DNA of 64,000 nucleotides, taken from Silurus meridionalis (Eukaryota > Chordata > Actinopteri > Siluriformes > Siluridae). Location of the stretch: the NCBI RefSeq assembly GCF_014805685.1, contig NC_060886.1, forward strand, positions 19,512,608 to 19,576,607, read 5' to 3'. Within the stretch, counting starts at the first letter, position 1. Every line of letters begins with the position of its first letter. A model generated the notes under the pieces. That model worked only from the letters and a program-made list of their open reading frames with translations, was not told the DNA's origin and did not search any database. A program made the translations under genes and the position numbers. Below are positions 50,621-64,000 of the stretch, piece after piece.

Positions 50621-51340
50621 GAATAATGCCATCGCTACGACCCTCCATCTCACCCTCATCCATTTGGACAAAAAAGTTCCCATACTTCAGCACCTGATTG
50701 AGAAGCTGAGCCTACTGGGCCTGAACATCACCCTCTGCAACTGGATCCTGGACTTTTTAAATGAGAAACCTCAGTCAGTCCAGATCGGGAACAGCAAAAT
50801 GTTCTACAGAGGGACCAACGAGAGCATCCTGAGCAGCTGCTTAACTGTGTGTTTCTGAAGTGCTACAAACCTGAACTCATACACACACGCAATACTCATT
50901 TCAATTCATAAACTTTCATGTCTTCAGCACCACCCATATTATATAATAATTATACTATACCTGTTTATATGCTGCTTTAGCACTACTTAATTGCTGCTGT
51001 TCCTGTTTTGCACAAATTTTAGTGTCTATGTTTACAAGTACACGCTTGTTTACAGGTCACAATGTAATGTATAACACATTTTACAGAAGGTATACTGGTC
51101 AGGGATATTTTGTGTTTTGTGTATCTGTCCTACACTGTTTTTAGCACTTCATGTGATTAAGACAACTTATTTTAGTCCTTAGCTCTGTGTTCTGTATGCA
51201 GCTTTATGTTGTGTGATGTAACTCTATGTTGTTTTATGTAGAACCAGGATTCTGGAGAAACGTCTCGTTTCACTGTGTACTGAATCTACCACAGTATATA
51301 TGGTTGAAATGACAATAAAAGCTTCTTGACTTGACTTAAA
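50621..51340 (+). mobile_element. L2/Rex1-like LINE, internally deleted, with 3' tail
   Basis: 50620-50860 encodes [20 protein letters not shown], then [15 protein letters not shown], a reverse-transcriptase segment. It jumps directly to [13 protein letters not shown], which in intact elements lies far downstream, so most of the RT domain is deleted. After the stop, about 480 bp of 3'UTR leads to AATAAA (51314-51319) and the repeated CTTGACTTGACTT tail, with ACGTCTCGTTTCACTGTGTA upstream as is typical of this group. The clade name is from memory. Confidence 0.65.
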
Positions 51341-53463
51341 GCATTCAAGAAGACCTGCTAAAGTATCTTTAATTTTTTTGCTTATTAACAGTGTCTTGGC
51401 AAAGTCTTTGCTTTATTAATGGCCACTTTACTGCCATTGATACTTTTTAAGTTGAAGATCAAATTTAGACTTTGATGAGCTCTTTAGGGTTAGGAAACCA
51501 CTAATGTAATAACATGCTAAAACAACCTGAGCAGCCAATCAGCTAATATTTAAAGCACACTGAAATAGAGTGTATATATGAACGGGCTGTGATTCCTGGG
51601 CTGCAGTTTCTATATTCAATCTTTTTAGGATGTTCAAAATAGAATACTACAAAAATAATTGTATGTTAATTCCTAATAATGAGAATACTTTTAACACAGT
51701 TTCACAGATTTTTTTAGGAGGTTAGGGGGTGCAGACATCTACTAGATGAATAACTTGTCCGTTTGAATTAAATGGTAAATGCATATATTGAGCACAGTAG
51801 ATCAGTGGAATGGTTTTACTACTACAAATGTATTTGTCCAAGTATTTAAATAAGGAACTACAATAAAATTGATAGGACAAGACATGACATGATTTTCATT
51901 ATATATAAAACAAACAAATCACAGAACTCTATTGAAATATAATTGAAGAGATTTGCTTGTGAGATTTGGGAATGTTTTAAACATTGGCATCACTTTACCC
52001 ATGTAGTAAACGTTTTCTTAAAAGTCGTAAAAAGAAAAGGTAAAAAACAAAAAAGTAAAAATCATTCCACTTTAATCATGACAGCTATTTGATTAAAAAT
52101 TTCATAAAATATTGTATAAATGACCATACAGACCTTGAATGTGTTTACTATATATTTTATTTTGGGCTGCTGCCATGATTTCAGTGTGGTCTGTCAGCAG
52201 GGTACGAGGGGAAAGGTGGGTGTCTCGTCAGTGCAGAGCACAGGAATGCTAAATGCAGATATCTTCTGGTGTGTAGGTGACATGTACACCCTCGCTTCCA
52301 TTCAGACCAGATACCTTAGGTTCTGCATTTACAGATTCACTACAACGTTAACGCCTACAAATAGCACAGAGTCCCATCTAAACTATGCCCTTAAAACAGG
52401 AAAATTGTTTTTATTGAGTAATCTGGTCATTACAAGCAAGCCTCGCTCTTTATATTTTTTTATGACTCTAATGTTCACTGTATTGTACTGAATTTTAAGT
52501 AGAGTTGTAAACTTATTGCCAGCCATAAACCAACACTGATCTCTACTTCAATCTAAACTTCTGGAATCTTCCCACGATTCATGCCCCAAGGCTTGACACT
52601 TAATATACAGATTTAATAAAGTCAGTTGTATTATAAGAAATTGTTGCTGCACCCGTAATTGATGGGTGGAAATGCATAAGCGTATGTTTTCAGTAATGGC
52701 TTTCTGATTTCAGTGGGCTGATGTAGAAGGCGGATTTTGACAACATTACAGATAGAGAATAGAGTGCATTCCATGCTTTACAGTGTGCCACTCTTCCATT
52801 ATAGACTACTGTGTATCTGCTGTAGGACACTCACTTAATGCTGTGTATTGGTTTGGTCCATGTTAAAAGTAACTATTTACAGCCTCTTTGGCACTGCAGT
52901 ACTGACGCTTAATAGCCTTTTACTAATACTGCTTTAAACGACCCAGCCAAGCACATGGGGGCTGAGAATAAAAAAGGCAACCTTTAAAGTGCAATTAGAT
53001 GTGCCTGGTTTAATGGTTTTGAAGCGTTTCTTGTGTCTCTGGTTTTCCAGTAGGAACCAGTGAGTTGATCTCTTATTAGCAATGCTGGCCTTCTTTTTTA
53101 TTGTGGCTTTATAGGAACGAGCTGTTGCTAAGTGTAACCATGACTTCAGTAAAAGATCTGATAAGTGTACTATTCTCTGTGAGGGATAAGGCCAGTATGG
53201 AACACATAAATGCTAAACAATGGTGGCATGGAAACAATGACCTCGTTTCACCACTTTCTCACTCCTGATATACAAAATCGCTAATTTATACATGACTGGT
53301 GAAATGAACTAATGCTGTAAAATAGTACCAGATATGGATTCAGCAATAAACATGACATAATTTAATTGACATTATTTAATATTAAAATATCAAATTTAGT
53401 TGATTGATCAATAATTGTTTTGATAAAATCTGTTACTGTTCATTATAATGTTAATATCAGGAT

Positions 53464-53464
53464 T

Positions 53465-53496
<32 letters not shown>

Positions 53497-53497
53497 A
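53464..53497. repeat. (GAT)n microsatellite
   Basis: Eleven GAT/ATG units, followed by an AT-rich patch of ACTAATAAT words to about 53580. Confidence 0.9.
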
Positions 53498-54040
53498 CTA
53501 ATAATACTAATAATAATATTAGTGTTGTTATTGTCATCAATAGTATTAATATCGATGACAATAACAATACTAATATTATTCTTAGTTGTAGTAGGTGGGT
53601 CCTAATGCAATTAAGTACTTTATATAAAACAGATTAAACACAAGTTAGCAATGACAGCAAAATTAAGGTAAATTAATATCACAGGATGCACATACAAAAA
53701 CAAAAATAGGATTAACTGATAACTTACTTACATTGATGAGGTTTAGGCCAGTCTAAAAGGTTGGTTTTTAAAAGCTTGTGTTCTTACTATTCTCTGTAGG
53801 ATAATCAGAACGGTATCTGTAAATGCAGAATTAAATCATCGTGCCACACATATGGCATATACATATACCTAACACCTTTGCTGAGCAGACTGGCCAAGCA
53901 CAAAGGCTAATAACTTGAACTAGTGCCAAAAGCGCCTGCGGAGAGGACATGAGAAGAGAGGAGAGGTGACTTTTTTGCCTTTTCAAAGTTATGTATTTTT
54001 ATATTAGATCAAGGATAGACAGAGCATAAAAGCATTGAGA

Positions 54041-54200
54041 GAAGAGAAGAGAAGAGAAGAGAAGAGAAGAGAAGAGAAGAGAAGAGAAGAGAAGAGAAGA
54101 AGAGAGAATGGGAGAGGAGAGGAGAGGAGAGGAGAGGAGAGGAGAGGAGAGGAGAGAAGAGGAGAGGAGAGAAGCGGAGAGGAGAGGAGAGGGAGGAGAG
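54041..54200. repeat. two adjacent pentanucleotide arrays
   Basis: GAAGA repeated 12 times (54041-54100), a short AGAGAGAATG spacer, then GGAGA repeated with a few variants (54111-54200). The two units differ by one transition. Confidence 0.9.
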
Positions 54201-55596
54201 AAGACTGAGGGGCTTGTTTACTCTCCCCACACCAACATATTCCACTGTTTTTTTAAACTACAACAAATAAAGCAAAAGCTATTTATAAGAAATTAACAGT
54301 CCAAATTGGTGGTTTACAATGAACATTGTAAGGGTGGAGCTAGTTATGATCATTATTCACAGCCTCCATTTTAAACAAGTATTGGGCTAAGATAAGAGTT
54401 TCATTATTTTTAGCAACCACATCCATCTAGTACCCTACAACACCTTATAGAAATAATGTATATACTGAATAGAATAGATAAGATTATTTCTTGACACAGC
54501 AGATTTCTGCTCAAAACACATCTAACCACCTAACAGTGATGGAATCACAAAATAATCGGATTTAGGTGCTCAGGAATCGTATACTGTGATTTCAATTCCC
54601 CCCAAATCTCCTTCACTTCTGCTTCCATCCGCTTGCAGCAGGTTGCATAATGCCTGACATGCAGGAGGAAAAAAGTGTCCAAGAAGGCACATAGCAAGGT
54701 CAAGAATATAGTAAGATGCTGTAACAAGACAGTAATACAAATAGAATCCTATTTCCATAACATGTTCCATACACAAAAAAATTATGATAATTTAAAATAC
54801 TGAAAAATTGAATAAATGCAGTAAATATGCAAATGAAATATCATCAGTAAAATGTTAATAATATGAAAGCAAACATCCAAACATAAACAGAAAAAGTTTT
54901 TTTAAGGGAAAAAAAAGTCTAATTCTCCATTTAAGAGTGTTTACTGATTCAAATAGAAGACTACAACCCTTCATGTTAATATTTAACACGTGGTTTTAAT
55001 GCGCTTCTTGTTCAGGCAGCAGCTCTGCAGTGCACCCACCATTCAGAGCATCATATTCTGTCATGGAAAAGGTCAAGCCCGCATTCAAATAACCCACAGA
55101 ACACTGTAAGACTAATGACAGCACACACCATTGCACACTATTGCTGCAGTTGTCAAGAGGTGACACAACCTCCGCTCTAACAATAACCCAAATACATTTG
55201 TATTCTTCTAAAGAGCAAGCCTTGTCCTTATCTCTGTACAGTTGCAAGGACCTTTTGTAAAACCTCAAAAATTGTTCTGGGAATCGATGTTGCATCATGT
55301 TCTTTCTTCCCACCCCCCCCCTTTTCATTTTTTTTAGACAGTCAAAGCTTTTTTTTATATGATAGAAGCTGGACATTTAGGCTTCTATTTTTTTTTTCCA
55401 CAAAATAATTGTCTGTCCATGCTGTAACACTGTACCTTAATACAGCAGCTGCATCTGTCAAAGTCCAAGCAATAATTATGTGATCACTACAATTTTACAA
55501 TGATAAATTGAGCCAATTTAATATATCAGGACACATCATCAATGTTGAATGTAAAATGCTAGAAATTTACATGCCTTTATCAATTGTAGAATTGTG

Positions 55597-55620
55597 ATTA
55601 TTATTATTATAATTATTATA

Positions 55621-55653
<33 letters not shown>
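55597..55653. repeat. (ATT)n microsatellite
   Basis: ATT triplet run with two AAT interruptions. Confidence 0.9.
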
Positions 55654-58559
55654 GCAGATCTGATTATAGTATTATATTATAGTATAGTATAATAGCATTA
55701 ATTCCCCCCCTTTTTTTTTGGAAAATATAGGATTAGCATTCAAAATAATATAATTGCTTGCTCACCTGATTGAAAACAAATAGATAACAGCATTTTACCA
55801 ACATTCATTTTGGATATTTTAAATAAAACAATTGAATAAAATAAAGGCAACTTTATTTTACTTAAGGTTACTACTTATATTTGACTGTGTTTTTAACACA
55901 TACGATGTTTAAAAGAATGTGTTTTTTGAGATAAGGAAAAAAACAAAATTTTTTAGTTAGATGTTTAGTTTACTATGTAGTTAATTTATCACTATTGATC
56001 AACAACATTAACAACTGTTTAAGGAGGGCATTTGAAACATATCCTGATACACATCTTATTAGTATTTTGTTTTATTTCCTGTATGATTAATTGCTCCATG
56101 TTTTACAGTAACATAACCACAGTTTAATCTTTACACATTGCTGTAAAAACGAAACCCATCACTTCATTGTGTGTTGTGCTCCATTGGAAATATCTGTCTC
56201 CATTTGGTTCCCCGGCCTTCTCTGATTATGGCAGCACCCACACATCATGTAAAATCTCCTTGGTCAATAAATACTCTTTGGTTCCTGCATTACCTTTTTA
56301 TATCTTTTTCCATGTATTGTTGTGCCATGTTATTGGCTGTGGTTTTGTATTCCTAGCTCTGATTTTGTATTGTATTTTGCATTTTGGTTTTGCATTTGGC
56401 TGCCTCCATGGAGACTGCAGATTTACTGATGCCAAACATGAAGCCAGTTTTGCGCTCATTCTATTATTGGTTTTCTTTGTTTTTTGTGAATAGGATAATT
56501 ATATTTTTTTGCATGGTAATGGACATGGCTAACTCACTGAAATACAACTATCTGTGATGGTGACTAGGGCATATTTATATATATGATAAAGGACTCAAGT
56601 CAAATTCAGAATATCAACCATAATAAAAGGCTGTGGATTGTCATTGGTAGAAAACAGAAATTAAATCTTGCTAAAGACTGAAGCGTGTCATCGATATTTA
56701 AGGTATTAAGGTTATTAACTCTTAGAATCTTGAAGAATTAGGTTTTGTGTAATAGACTGAAGCAGTCTGTACTACGAGTTGACCCTGGGAATGTTTGTGT
56801 TTTCAATTAAAGCTGGTCAAGAAATTATTCAAGGTAAAGAATGCATTTTGAGACTAGTTAGTGTATTTCTACTACTATTATTTTAACTATAGAAGGAAAC
56901 AGCTTACTATTATTCTTTAAAGCTTTTTTCTTAATTTTAGTTAGCATTATAGACATACTTTAGATGAATGCACATTAAAACAATTATTTGGATAGGGAAA
57001 TAACCTTATAGAGGCCTTATAAAGTAAATAATTATCCATGAGATTGACAAGCACTGACTGTATCTCTATATGACAAAATCGCATAGGAGTTTTCTTACTG
57101 TGTTGGGTGAGTGAGTGGGTGGAGAAATATGTGACTAAGATTTGATCTATAATCATTTTCACATGCTCCTAGTTATCTTTATGTTCAACCTTTTGTCAAA
57201 GTATAAAAAAGACTTATTCAGGATACAATAAAACTCGAAACAGACCTAATCTGACCCAATGCTTTCAGATAAATGAATTTCTTCAGCTTCTAACTCACAA
57301 ACTATATTCCTTTGAAAATGAGCTGTTAGTTAATGTTTGTAATCTTGCTGTGTATGTCAATCACTAAGTGTGACGCCTTTGGTGCTGCTGGTGAGAAATA
57401 CTAAACACAGGCATGTACAGTATGCAGCCCACACGACTACAGGCACTTTAAGGCTGTAAATTAGGAGCTGGATAATGCTACACTGACAGGATTCAATAAA
57501 AAAGCCCAACCGTGTCACTACCGATTCACTACCGATCTGCTGTAAAAGTTGTGTCAATCTTGACCTCGGAAAGTCCTGTGTGTTACAGAGTCTGTGACAG
57601 AGTCAAAAGAGGTGTAAAACATTGCCCATGATGACTGCAATGGAGTTGAAAGCAGGTCGTTCATTATTTTCTGCCATGATGACTGGGTTCCTTCTCATTT
57701 TCTCTCTCACTGTCAGTCTCTCTCGCTTTCCATATCACCAGTCATATGTACCAGCTCAGAGAGGGTGTAATGGAAGTCACCACTGAGCACCTGTGAAGGA
57801 TACTGAGAGTGATGAGAAAAGAGAGGGGTCCATGAGGGAGGAAGACATCATGTATGTTAAAGACAAACAGCTGTTTGGGGGAAAAGAAAGGGATGGTAAA
57901 CTAATATGCATCGTGGGATTCTTTGCATGACTTGAACTGTTAACCATTAAAGGATGCTGACAGGAACAAAAAGCTATAAGCGATGACTTCACGAACTGTG
58001 TAAAAAAAAAAATGCTACCTTAACTCAATAAATACAGATTAGGTTTTAAATGTCTGAAGGTGGAATGATGAATGATGATCCTGTTGTTAGATAATTAAAT
58101 TGAAATGTGCCCCAAATGAACCTCTAATGTGTGGAATTTCATTCTATTTTATGAAGATAAAGGAGCAATTGTGCTATATTGTTTTTTTAATCAAAGAAAT
58201 TAAATTGCATATAAAACAGTGACAAGAAAAATGTGCAGATACAAAAGCAAAAAACACAATGAGAAGTTCAAAAAAGACTACATCAAAGAACCGAAAATTA
58301 CTTTTTAATAATTAAAACAGCTGTTGAAAATCATGAATATTGTAAACTAAAATGTGCTCCACTTTATTTTGGAGGGGTAATGAAAATCCAAGGAATTAGA
58401 TTAGAATGTTAGAATGAAGTGAAGGTATGGCTGTGGAAAAAAAAACAGTCAAAACAAGTACTTTAAATATAAAATATTAATAATTATAAATAATAATTGA
58501 TAAAACGCATTACAAGGGGTCTCAAGTGGCTCGAGAACACAATGAAAAATGTTCTATCA

Positions 58560-58810
58560 TTTTTAATTGTAAGTTTCAATCCCACAGCCACAGCCATTTA
58601 TGGCTGGTAGCCAAAGAAGCAAAAAATCGCCATGATGTCTGGGTGGGAGGGATGACATACTATCTCCCTTGTCACTTACAGCAACACTAGCCAATCGTGG
58701 GTGTCTGTGAGCTCATGAAGGTGGTTAAGGGCAGATTGTGCTGTTACGCTGCCCTGTGATGTAGCAGTTAAAAAAAGGTGTGGTTGGCTGGCTTCACAAA
58801 TCTCAGTGGA
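58560..58810. repeat. probable interspersed repeat
   Basis: TTTCAATCCCACAGCC, CATGATGTCTGGGTGGGAGG, CACTAGCCAATCGTGGGTG and CTGTGAGCTCATGAAGGTGG have the wording of a repeat that I recall from other fish loci. The superfamily is unknown. Confidence 0.35.
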
Positions 58811-61800
58811 GCCACATTCACTTTCTTCCTTTCCAGCTGCTAGCTGTCGTATGCTGTGAGTGAACTGGATGTTGGGTGGGATTTGACAGGTGATTAAATT
58901 GTGGGGAAAATATAGGGGGGGTGGAAGATATCTTGTTAGATAGAACATGAAGAATACAACCATTGAGAATGACCAAGACTTTTTCAGATGATTTATCACA
59001 ATGTAACTTTTAAATACAGATTTTTACTTAGTAATAATAACCATAATAACAGCGTTTCTTTTACTGAAGGCAGAAACCCCCAGGTCAAGTACAATTAACT
59101 GTATAATAACTGTATTACAGGCACTTCTAATTGTAGAATGTAACCAAACATGACCTTTTTATTTTTAAAAGTATCTAATTTCTTAATGTCTTCTAACATG
59201 GAACTATATAAATATATAAATAGAAATCTATTTATTTGTATTATTTTAAATGAATAAAATTAGAGACTTTGGCCTGGAATACACCCTGGATGGAATGGCA
59301 GTTTATCACAGGGTGTAATAGCGTAATAGCAATGTCAGATGTGTACATATTTATGACAATTAAACAGCAGCTGTACATTCTGCAGCCGTTCTTACAGGTG
59401 CTCTGGCATGTCTATTAAAGGAGCTCTCACAGATTTGTGGAGCTGGATGAACCCCTCTCACAAGCCTTTAGACTCAGTTTCTCCCAGAGCAGAAGATATT
59501 GGAACAAGTGGGTTATGGTCATGTGACTAAACAGACCATTCTGCTGCAGTCAGTAATAAACTGTAAAATTGGAAAGTCCTCACACTTTTAGCAGTATATG
59601 TGTGTGTATTTATTATATTTTATTCTTAGTTTTGCATATCCATTATGTCCACTTTGTAATGCTTTTCATACTTTCTTTATTTGAATGCTAGGAGATATTT
59701 TTCGTTTTGTTATGAGGCTATTTTCGTACATAGGTCCAGCTTTGTTTATAGGACCAAGGGAAGAAGTGCATATTATAAACTCTATTGTAAAGAGTCAGAT
59801 CATATGGCATTACTAACTAATTTCTTTCCTTTTACAGCCTAAAGAAGATAGTCTAGGCCACCGAACATCCAGCTGAGACTGAAAGGACAACCTATTTCCT
59901 CTCTATGGGCCTCAGGGGTCTCAGCTGCACAGTTTGAACCCACTCAGAGCCTTTATTATAGAAGTGGCCCAATTTAAAAACCTGAAACACCTTCTTCTTT
60001 CAGGCTTGCTCCACCGGGATCTGTGTGAGCTTTGAGATATTGTTTGAACAGTGCAGCATTTTTTCTATTTTAAATGCAGTCAATTGGACATAGGCATTTT
60101 TAAGAGCAGATAGAAAAAACGTTTCACGTAGCGTTTGACACTCCGCTGTGTTAAAATAATAAGCAAAACAATAACCAGACTACAATAAACCACAAAGCAC
60201 TGTTTGATCAAGCATAGGTTAATAAGTTGTTGCAGGTGCGTCTAGTCTCATCTGTGTAAGGCCAATGTGTGTGCAGATTTGATAACCAGAAGTCACAATT
60301 GATTCAACCTGTTTTTAGTCTGTGTAGCTAGGCCTTCAATTAACTATAGGGTGATGGCTCCTGCTTGGTTGGAATGGAAAACCTGCAGCCACTCATGCCC
60401 CTTGCAAATATGTTTGAACACCCCTTTAATCGAGGGACGTGATTTGAGCAGAGACATCAGTAGAGCAACATTATTGTGGTTCCTTTCATAGCATTATGTC
60501 ATCTCTATTGTCAAAATGCTTGTGGTGATTTATTAGAGAACAGGAGAGGGCAGGAAGTCCAGGGAAGTAAATATTAGGGACAGAACATGGAAGGCATTGG
60601 GAAAAAAAAAAGCTCTAAAAAAAGCCTTAGTGGTAGTACGTGGGATTGCGCAGTCAGGGGAGAAGAAGGCTCAGAAATAAAATCAGCTGTCCCACAGTGC
60701 TTGTTGGGCAGAGTTAATGTAGTGAGACTGCTGGAGGAGCTGGGCTCCACCACCACGGCAGGATTGGCAAGTCTGCTGGTACATTAGGTGACCTGCAGGC
60801 CAGGCTGAGCACAACTGACCCAATCTGTGGATTTCAGTCACACCTCACACTTGCTTATTAAAGCTAGAGCTACACGCAATCGGTGAGTCAATATCAACAA
60901 ACCATCTGTTTATGTTTGATGTTGAATTCCGCAATAGGAAATTGTGAAGACATTACTCTGATTTTAGCGTGACAATGACAGGCAGCCCTTTTGTAACAGA
61001 CATGGTGTGACTACGTCATACGTTTATTGATTGAAGTGCAGGTCTTTTTGCTCTAAAAGACCCAGAGGTGGCTGATGCATTAATCGATTCCCTGGTACAC
61101 TGGGAGAGTGAAAAACTATGCAGGTGTTTTCACTAGATAAGGTACAACATACCTCGTACAACATGTCAAGATTATGCATATTCCATTGCATTGTGGTTTG
61201 TGTCGCACAGGTATTATATAATATTATATAATATATATTATATAAACAACCAGTCTGATTGGAGGCCGACTGTCTTGACTATCTGAGGTGTCTAATTCTG
61301 AGCTGCTAGATCTTGTAGTTTGAAAGGGATTTGAGATGAACAATACAAAGGGCTTTGACATAATATTGATATCAACATTAGGTTGTTGTTTCATTTTATT
61401 TACACTCGCAAGGTATCTATTTTCTACTTTTCATTTTTAGTAATACTGTAGTTTTAAATTGGTCAATATGCAACATGGTCACTCTAAATCATATGAATTG
61501 CATAGTGTCCCTGTTATAACCACTGTAATATGATCTTGTATCAAGGTTTCGATCCTAACACTGCAAGCATTGCTATTTTCTCGATGATGTTTATTGCTTT
61601 CTCTTTTCACTTAATGCAGTATCTAACCATTTAAAGAAACCAAAATCACCCACAGCTCATTTATTCAGGTTGTAGCCTCTCACAAGCATGCTCATGTCTG
61701 CTCCGCTACAGGAAATCTGAGCTCCCTTGTTGCACTGGTTTAAAATAAGATAGATTTATTTTTGCAGCTACTTGGCGCCTAGATTACTTCACATTTCTGT

Positions 61801-62688
61801 TATGTGAGCTCTCAACTAAGCATTACTTGTCATAAGATAGCCAAGAACTGTTGACAAATTTTGACACAACAAACCATTTCAGGTCACATGTTGACAACTC
61901 AGGACCACCAGCTTCCATGTATATTGCAAAGTGCTTCACAGAGTAGCATTTGAAGTGTTTTTTTAATTTAAGTAACAGCATTCAGACTTATTTTTCACCA
62001 TGCAATGTACTTGTTTCATTTCTCTTGACAGTTTGATTGCTTTTCTCTAACATGCCTCCAATGCCAGTGGGTCTAATTTAGGGTCAGAGACTGGTCTAGA
62101 CCTGGGGAGAAGTGAGCCAACAAGAGTAGCAAAGCGAATGTCGTGTTTTAAACACTGTGAAAGCTGAAAAATCGGGTGCAAAGGGTTAAGAGTTTTTCAA
62201 GTTCTTTTTTTTCGCTCTTCACTCCAGGCCCTGTGTAGAGTCCAGTAAAATATAGCATATTGACTTTTATAATTTCTGGAGAGTTATGAGTACATTTACG
62301 TTTACAGTATTTGGCAGAAAAAGGATAGACTGGATCTGACTGAGCCAGACAAGTAAATCCTGCTGGGTAACTGCCTGTCTGAGAGATATAAAGCTTCTGT
62401 ATTCTCCTGAATTATACTGACAAGACAAATAATGTTAATGTGTGCCAGACATTTTGTCAACAATTTTTTATTTATATCTTTTTCTATTTATTGCCTGTGT
62501 GTGCTACTGTGGCTAATGCACAAGAATACTGTAAAAGCAATTTATACTAGACAACATACTAACAATATATTATTATTATCTTTTTTCTCTGAAATTGTCT
62601 TCCTAAAGCTGATCTATTTATGATTTCTGATACAGAATGGTAGGAATGTAGGGATCTACAAGGAAAGCTGTATGGATTCCATCAGTAC

Positions 62689-62876
<188 letters not shown>

Positions 62877-63702
62877 TAGTTAGAATGTAACTTAATGTAA
62901 TAGAGAACAGATTGTTGGCATTTAGGGAGGTTCTCATAATTTGCTTGTTATACTTGAGCAAAGAAAATATGTGTATAAACCAAAGCTTAAAGAAATGAAG
63001 AAACAAGGGTAGTGCCAAATGTATTTCTGTTAGAGCAGTCAACATGCCACTATTAAATCTGGATCTTTTCCACTGCATGCAGTGTCAGAATGAATCAAAA
63101 TTGTATGAAGGGAACAGTCTTTATACAAATCATATTTATAAAATATAAATTACATGTTTGTGTTGGATGAGGGGCAAAAAACAAATCCTCCAGACGCTAT
63201 TACTAAAAGGAATCTGGACCACTCTCCTAATAAATTTAATATTTATGGCATATATTTCTGGTCTACTCACCTTTTGAAATTATACCCCAGCTATTGAATT
63301 TTTTATTTGAGAATGACTGAAATATCAAAGAGATTTTTTTTATTCAAATCATGTTGGCACAACTGCATTCCTCTTCTTCACCCTGCGTTTATTCTTGTTT
63401 TTGATGTTTAGCAACGTATTTGAATGTTGATCAGGCTGTTTTTTGAAGAGGAAAATGTCAAAGGATTGGAATCTGATCGCAAAGAATTGTGTTTCACAGT
63501 TTCTGTAGTACACAATGCTTTCAACTATTATGACTGCACAAGGTGTAGAATTGCACTTTTTTATGGAACCATGTCAGATCAGAAACAATGCCACAGCGTA
63601 ATTATTGAGTACATCAGGGCAGTTAGCTTGCTTTAGCACAAAGTAGACATTTTTCACTCATGCTGTGCAACTGTGAGAGAGGTATGCATAAACAGGTTGT
63701 CT

Positions 63703-63705
<3 letters not shown>

Positions 63706-63761
<56 letters not shown>
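63706..63761. repeat. (TG)n microsatellite
   Basis: Pure TG run of about 56 bp. Confidence 0.95.
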
Positions 63762-63762
<1 letters not shown>

Positions 63763-64000
63763 CCCAAAGGTATGGGAATATTTTGGCTGCCAGCAGCTCA
63801 TTATAGTAATGATGTTTTACAACAGGCAGTGAGACATAAATCTATAATCTCGCATGTTTAATTGGACTGTCAGTGGGACATTGTGCGATTGATTTCACTG
63901 TATTTAAATTAAATTACAACACAATAATACATTAAGAACGAAAACATTCTTGATCCTTTCAGAGTCACATTTCAACCTGGCAACATCCGGCATGACGCAA

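Larger units (their letters stand above)
51341..58559. other. intergenic, no gene recognised
   Basis: Unique AT-rich sequence apart from the GAT, pentanucleotide and ATT microsatellites. A polypyrimidine-like CCCCCCCC run lies at 55313-55320. No gene or transposon recognised. Confidence 0.5.

Noticed and set aside
50921..50935. TTCAGCACCACC as a REST/NRSF half-site
   Set aside because: Only the left half matches and it lies in LINE-derived 3'UTR.
54996..55376. 126-codon minus-strand open frame with charged residues
   Set aside because: Looks compositionally plausible but has no recognised family, no splice context, and the right-hand part is a low-complexity T/C tract; not supportable as a gene.
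56167..56493. 108-codon hydrophobic open frame
   Set aside because: Hydrophobic residues follow from T-rich sequence; no membrane-protein family recognised, no splice partners.
60340..60400. Possible repeat TGGCTCCTGCTTGGTTGGAA
   Set aside because: Wording resembles repeats seen in fish, but too short and uncertain to list as a feature.

Overview
This window looks like vertebrate nuclear DNA, most likely from a teleost fish and probably an otophysan such as a catfish or characin. The reasons are one multi-exon gene with GT-AG introns, very dense CA/TG, AT, GA and GATA microsatellites, Tc1, hAT, RTE-like and L2/Rex1-like elements of the kind common in teleosts, and a tRNA-derived SINE. The organism call rests on family recognition from memory; no search was run.

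Only one protein-coding gene can be supported: csrnp3 (cysteine/serine-rich nuclear protein 3), on the minus strand. Its four coding exons lie at 9508-9361, 4686-4427, 4309-4013 and 3541-2381. They join in frame into a 621-residue protein that keeps the family's N-terminus, cysteine-rich core and acidic tract. The 3'UTR runs leftward to a candidate poly(A) signal near 354. A predicted non-coding first exon ends at a strong donor at 29707, beside a GC-rich promoter-like segment (about 29.85-30.06 kb), so intron 1 is about 20 kb. A 32-bp segment at 28541-28572 has near-consensus splice sites on both sides and may be an additional 5' microexon. Its inclusion or skipping would change which upstream start codons are open.

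Layout: 1-330, downstream flank; 330-2380, 3'UTR; 2381-9531, coding exons, with a complete hAT-type non-autonomous element (5555-6530) in intron 2; 9532-29706, intron 1, holding a second hAT element with a perfect 8-bp target duplication and a BED-finger transposase remnant (15225-16289), an antisense Tc1-like transposase relic (24.4-24.96 kb), a SINE (26.05-26.25 kb) and many microsatellites; 29.7-30.06 kb, exon 1 and promoter; 30.28-34.13 kb, a composite block of a SINE-like repeat, a 116-bp AT run, a Tc1-like transposase, two convergent RTE-like LINE fragments and a compound AT/TG/GA microsatellite; 34.1-64 kb, about 30 kb without any recognisable gene, containing degraded SINE and LINE fragments, microsatellites and stretches of ordinary unique sequence that could hold regulatory elements.

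The most interesting signals are the possible start-codon switch at the csrnp3 5' end, the recurrent RFX-type X-box palindromes, a good CTCF-like site 4 kb upstream of the promoter, and a short telomere-like insertion inside the Tc1 transposase. I found no operon, CRISPR array, RNA gene or wholly novel gene system.
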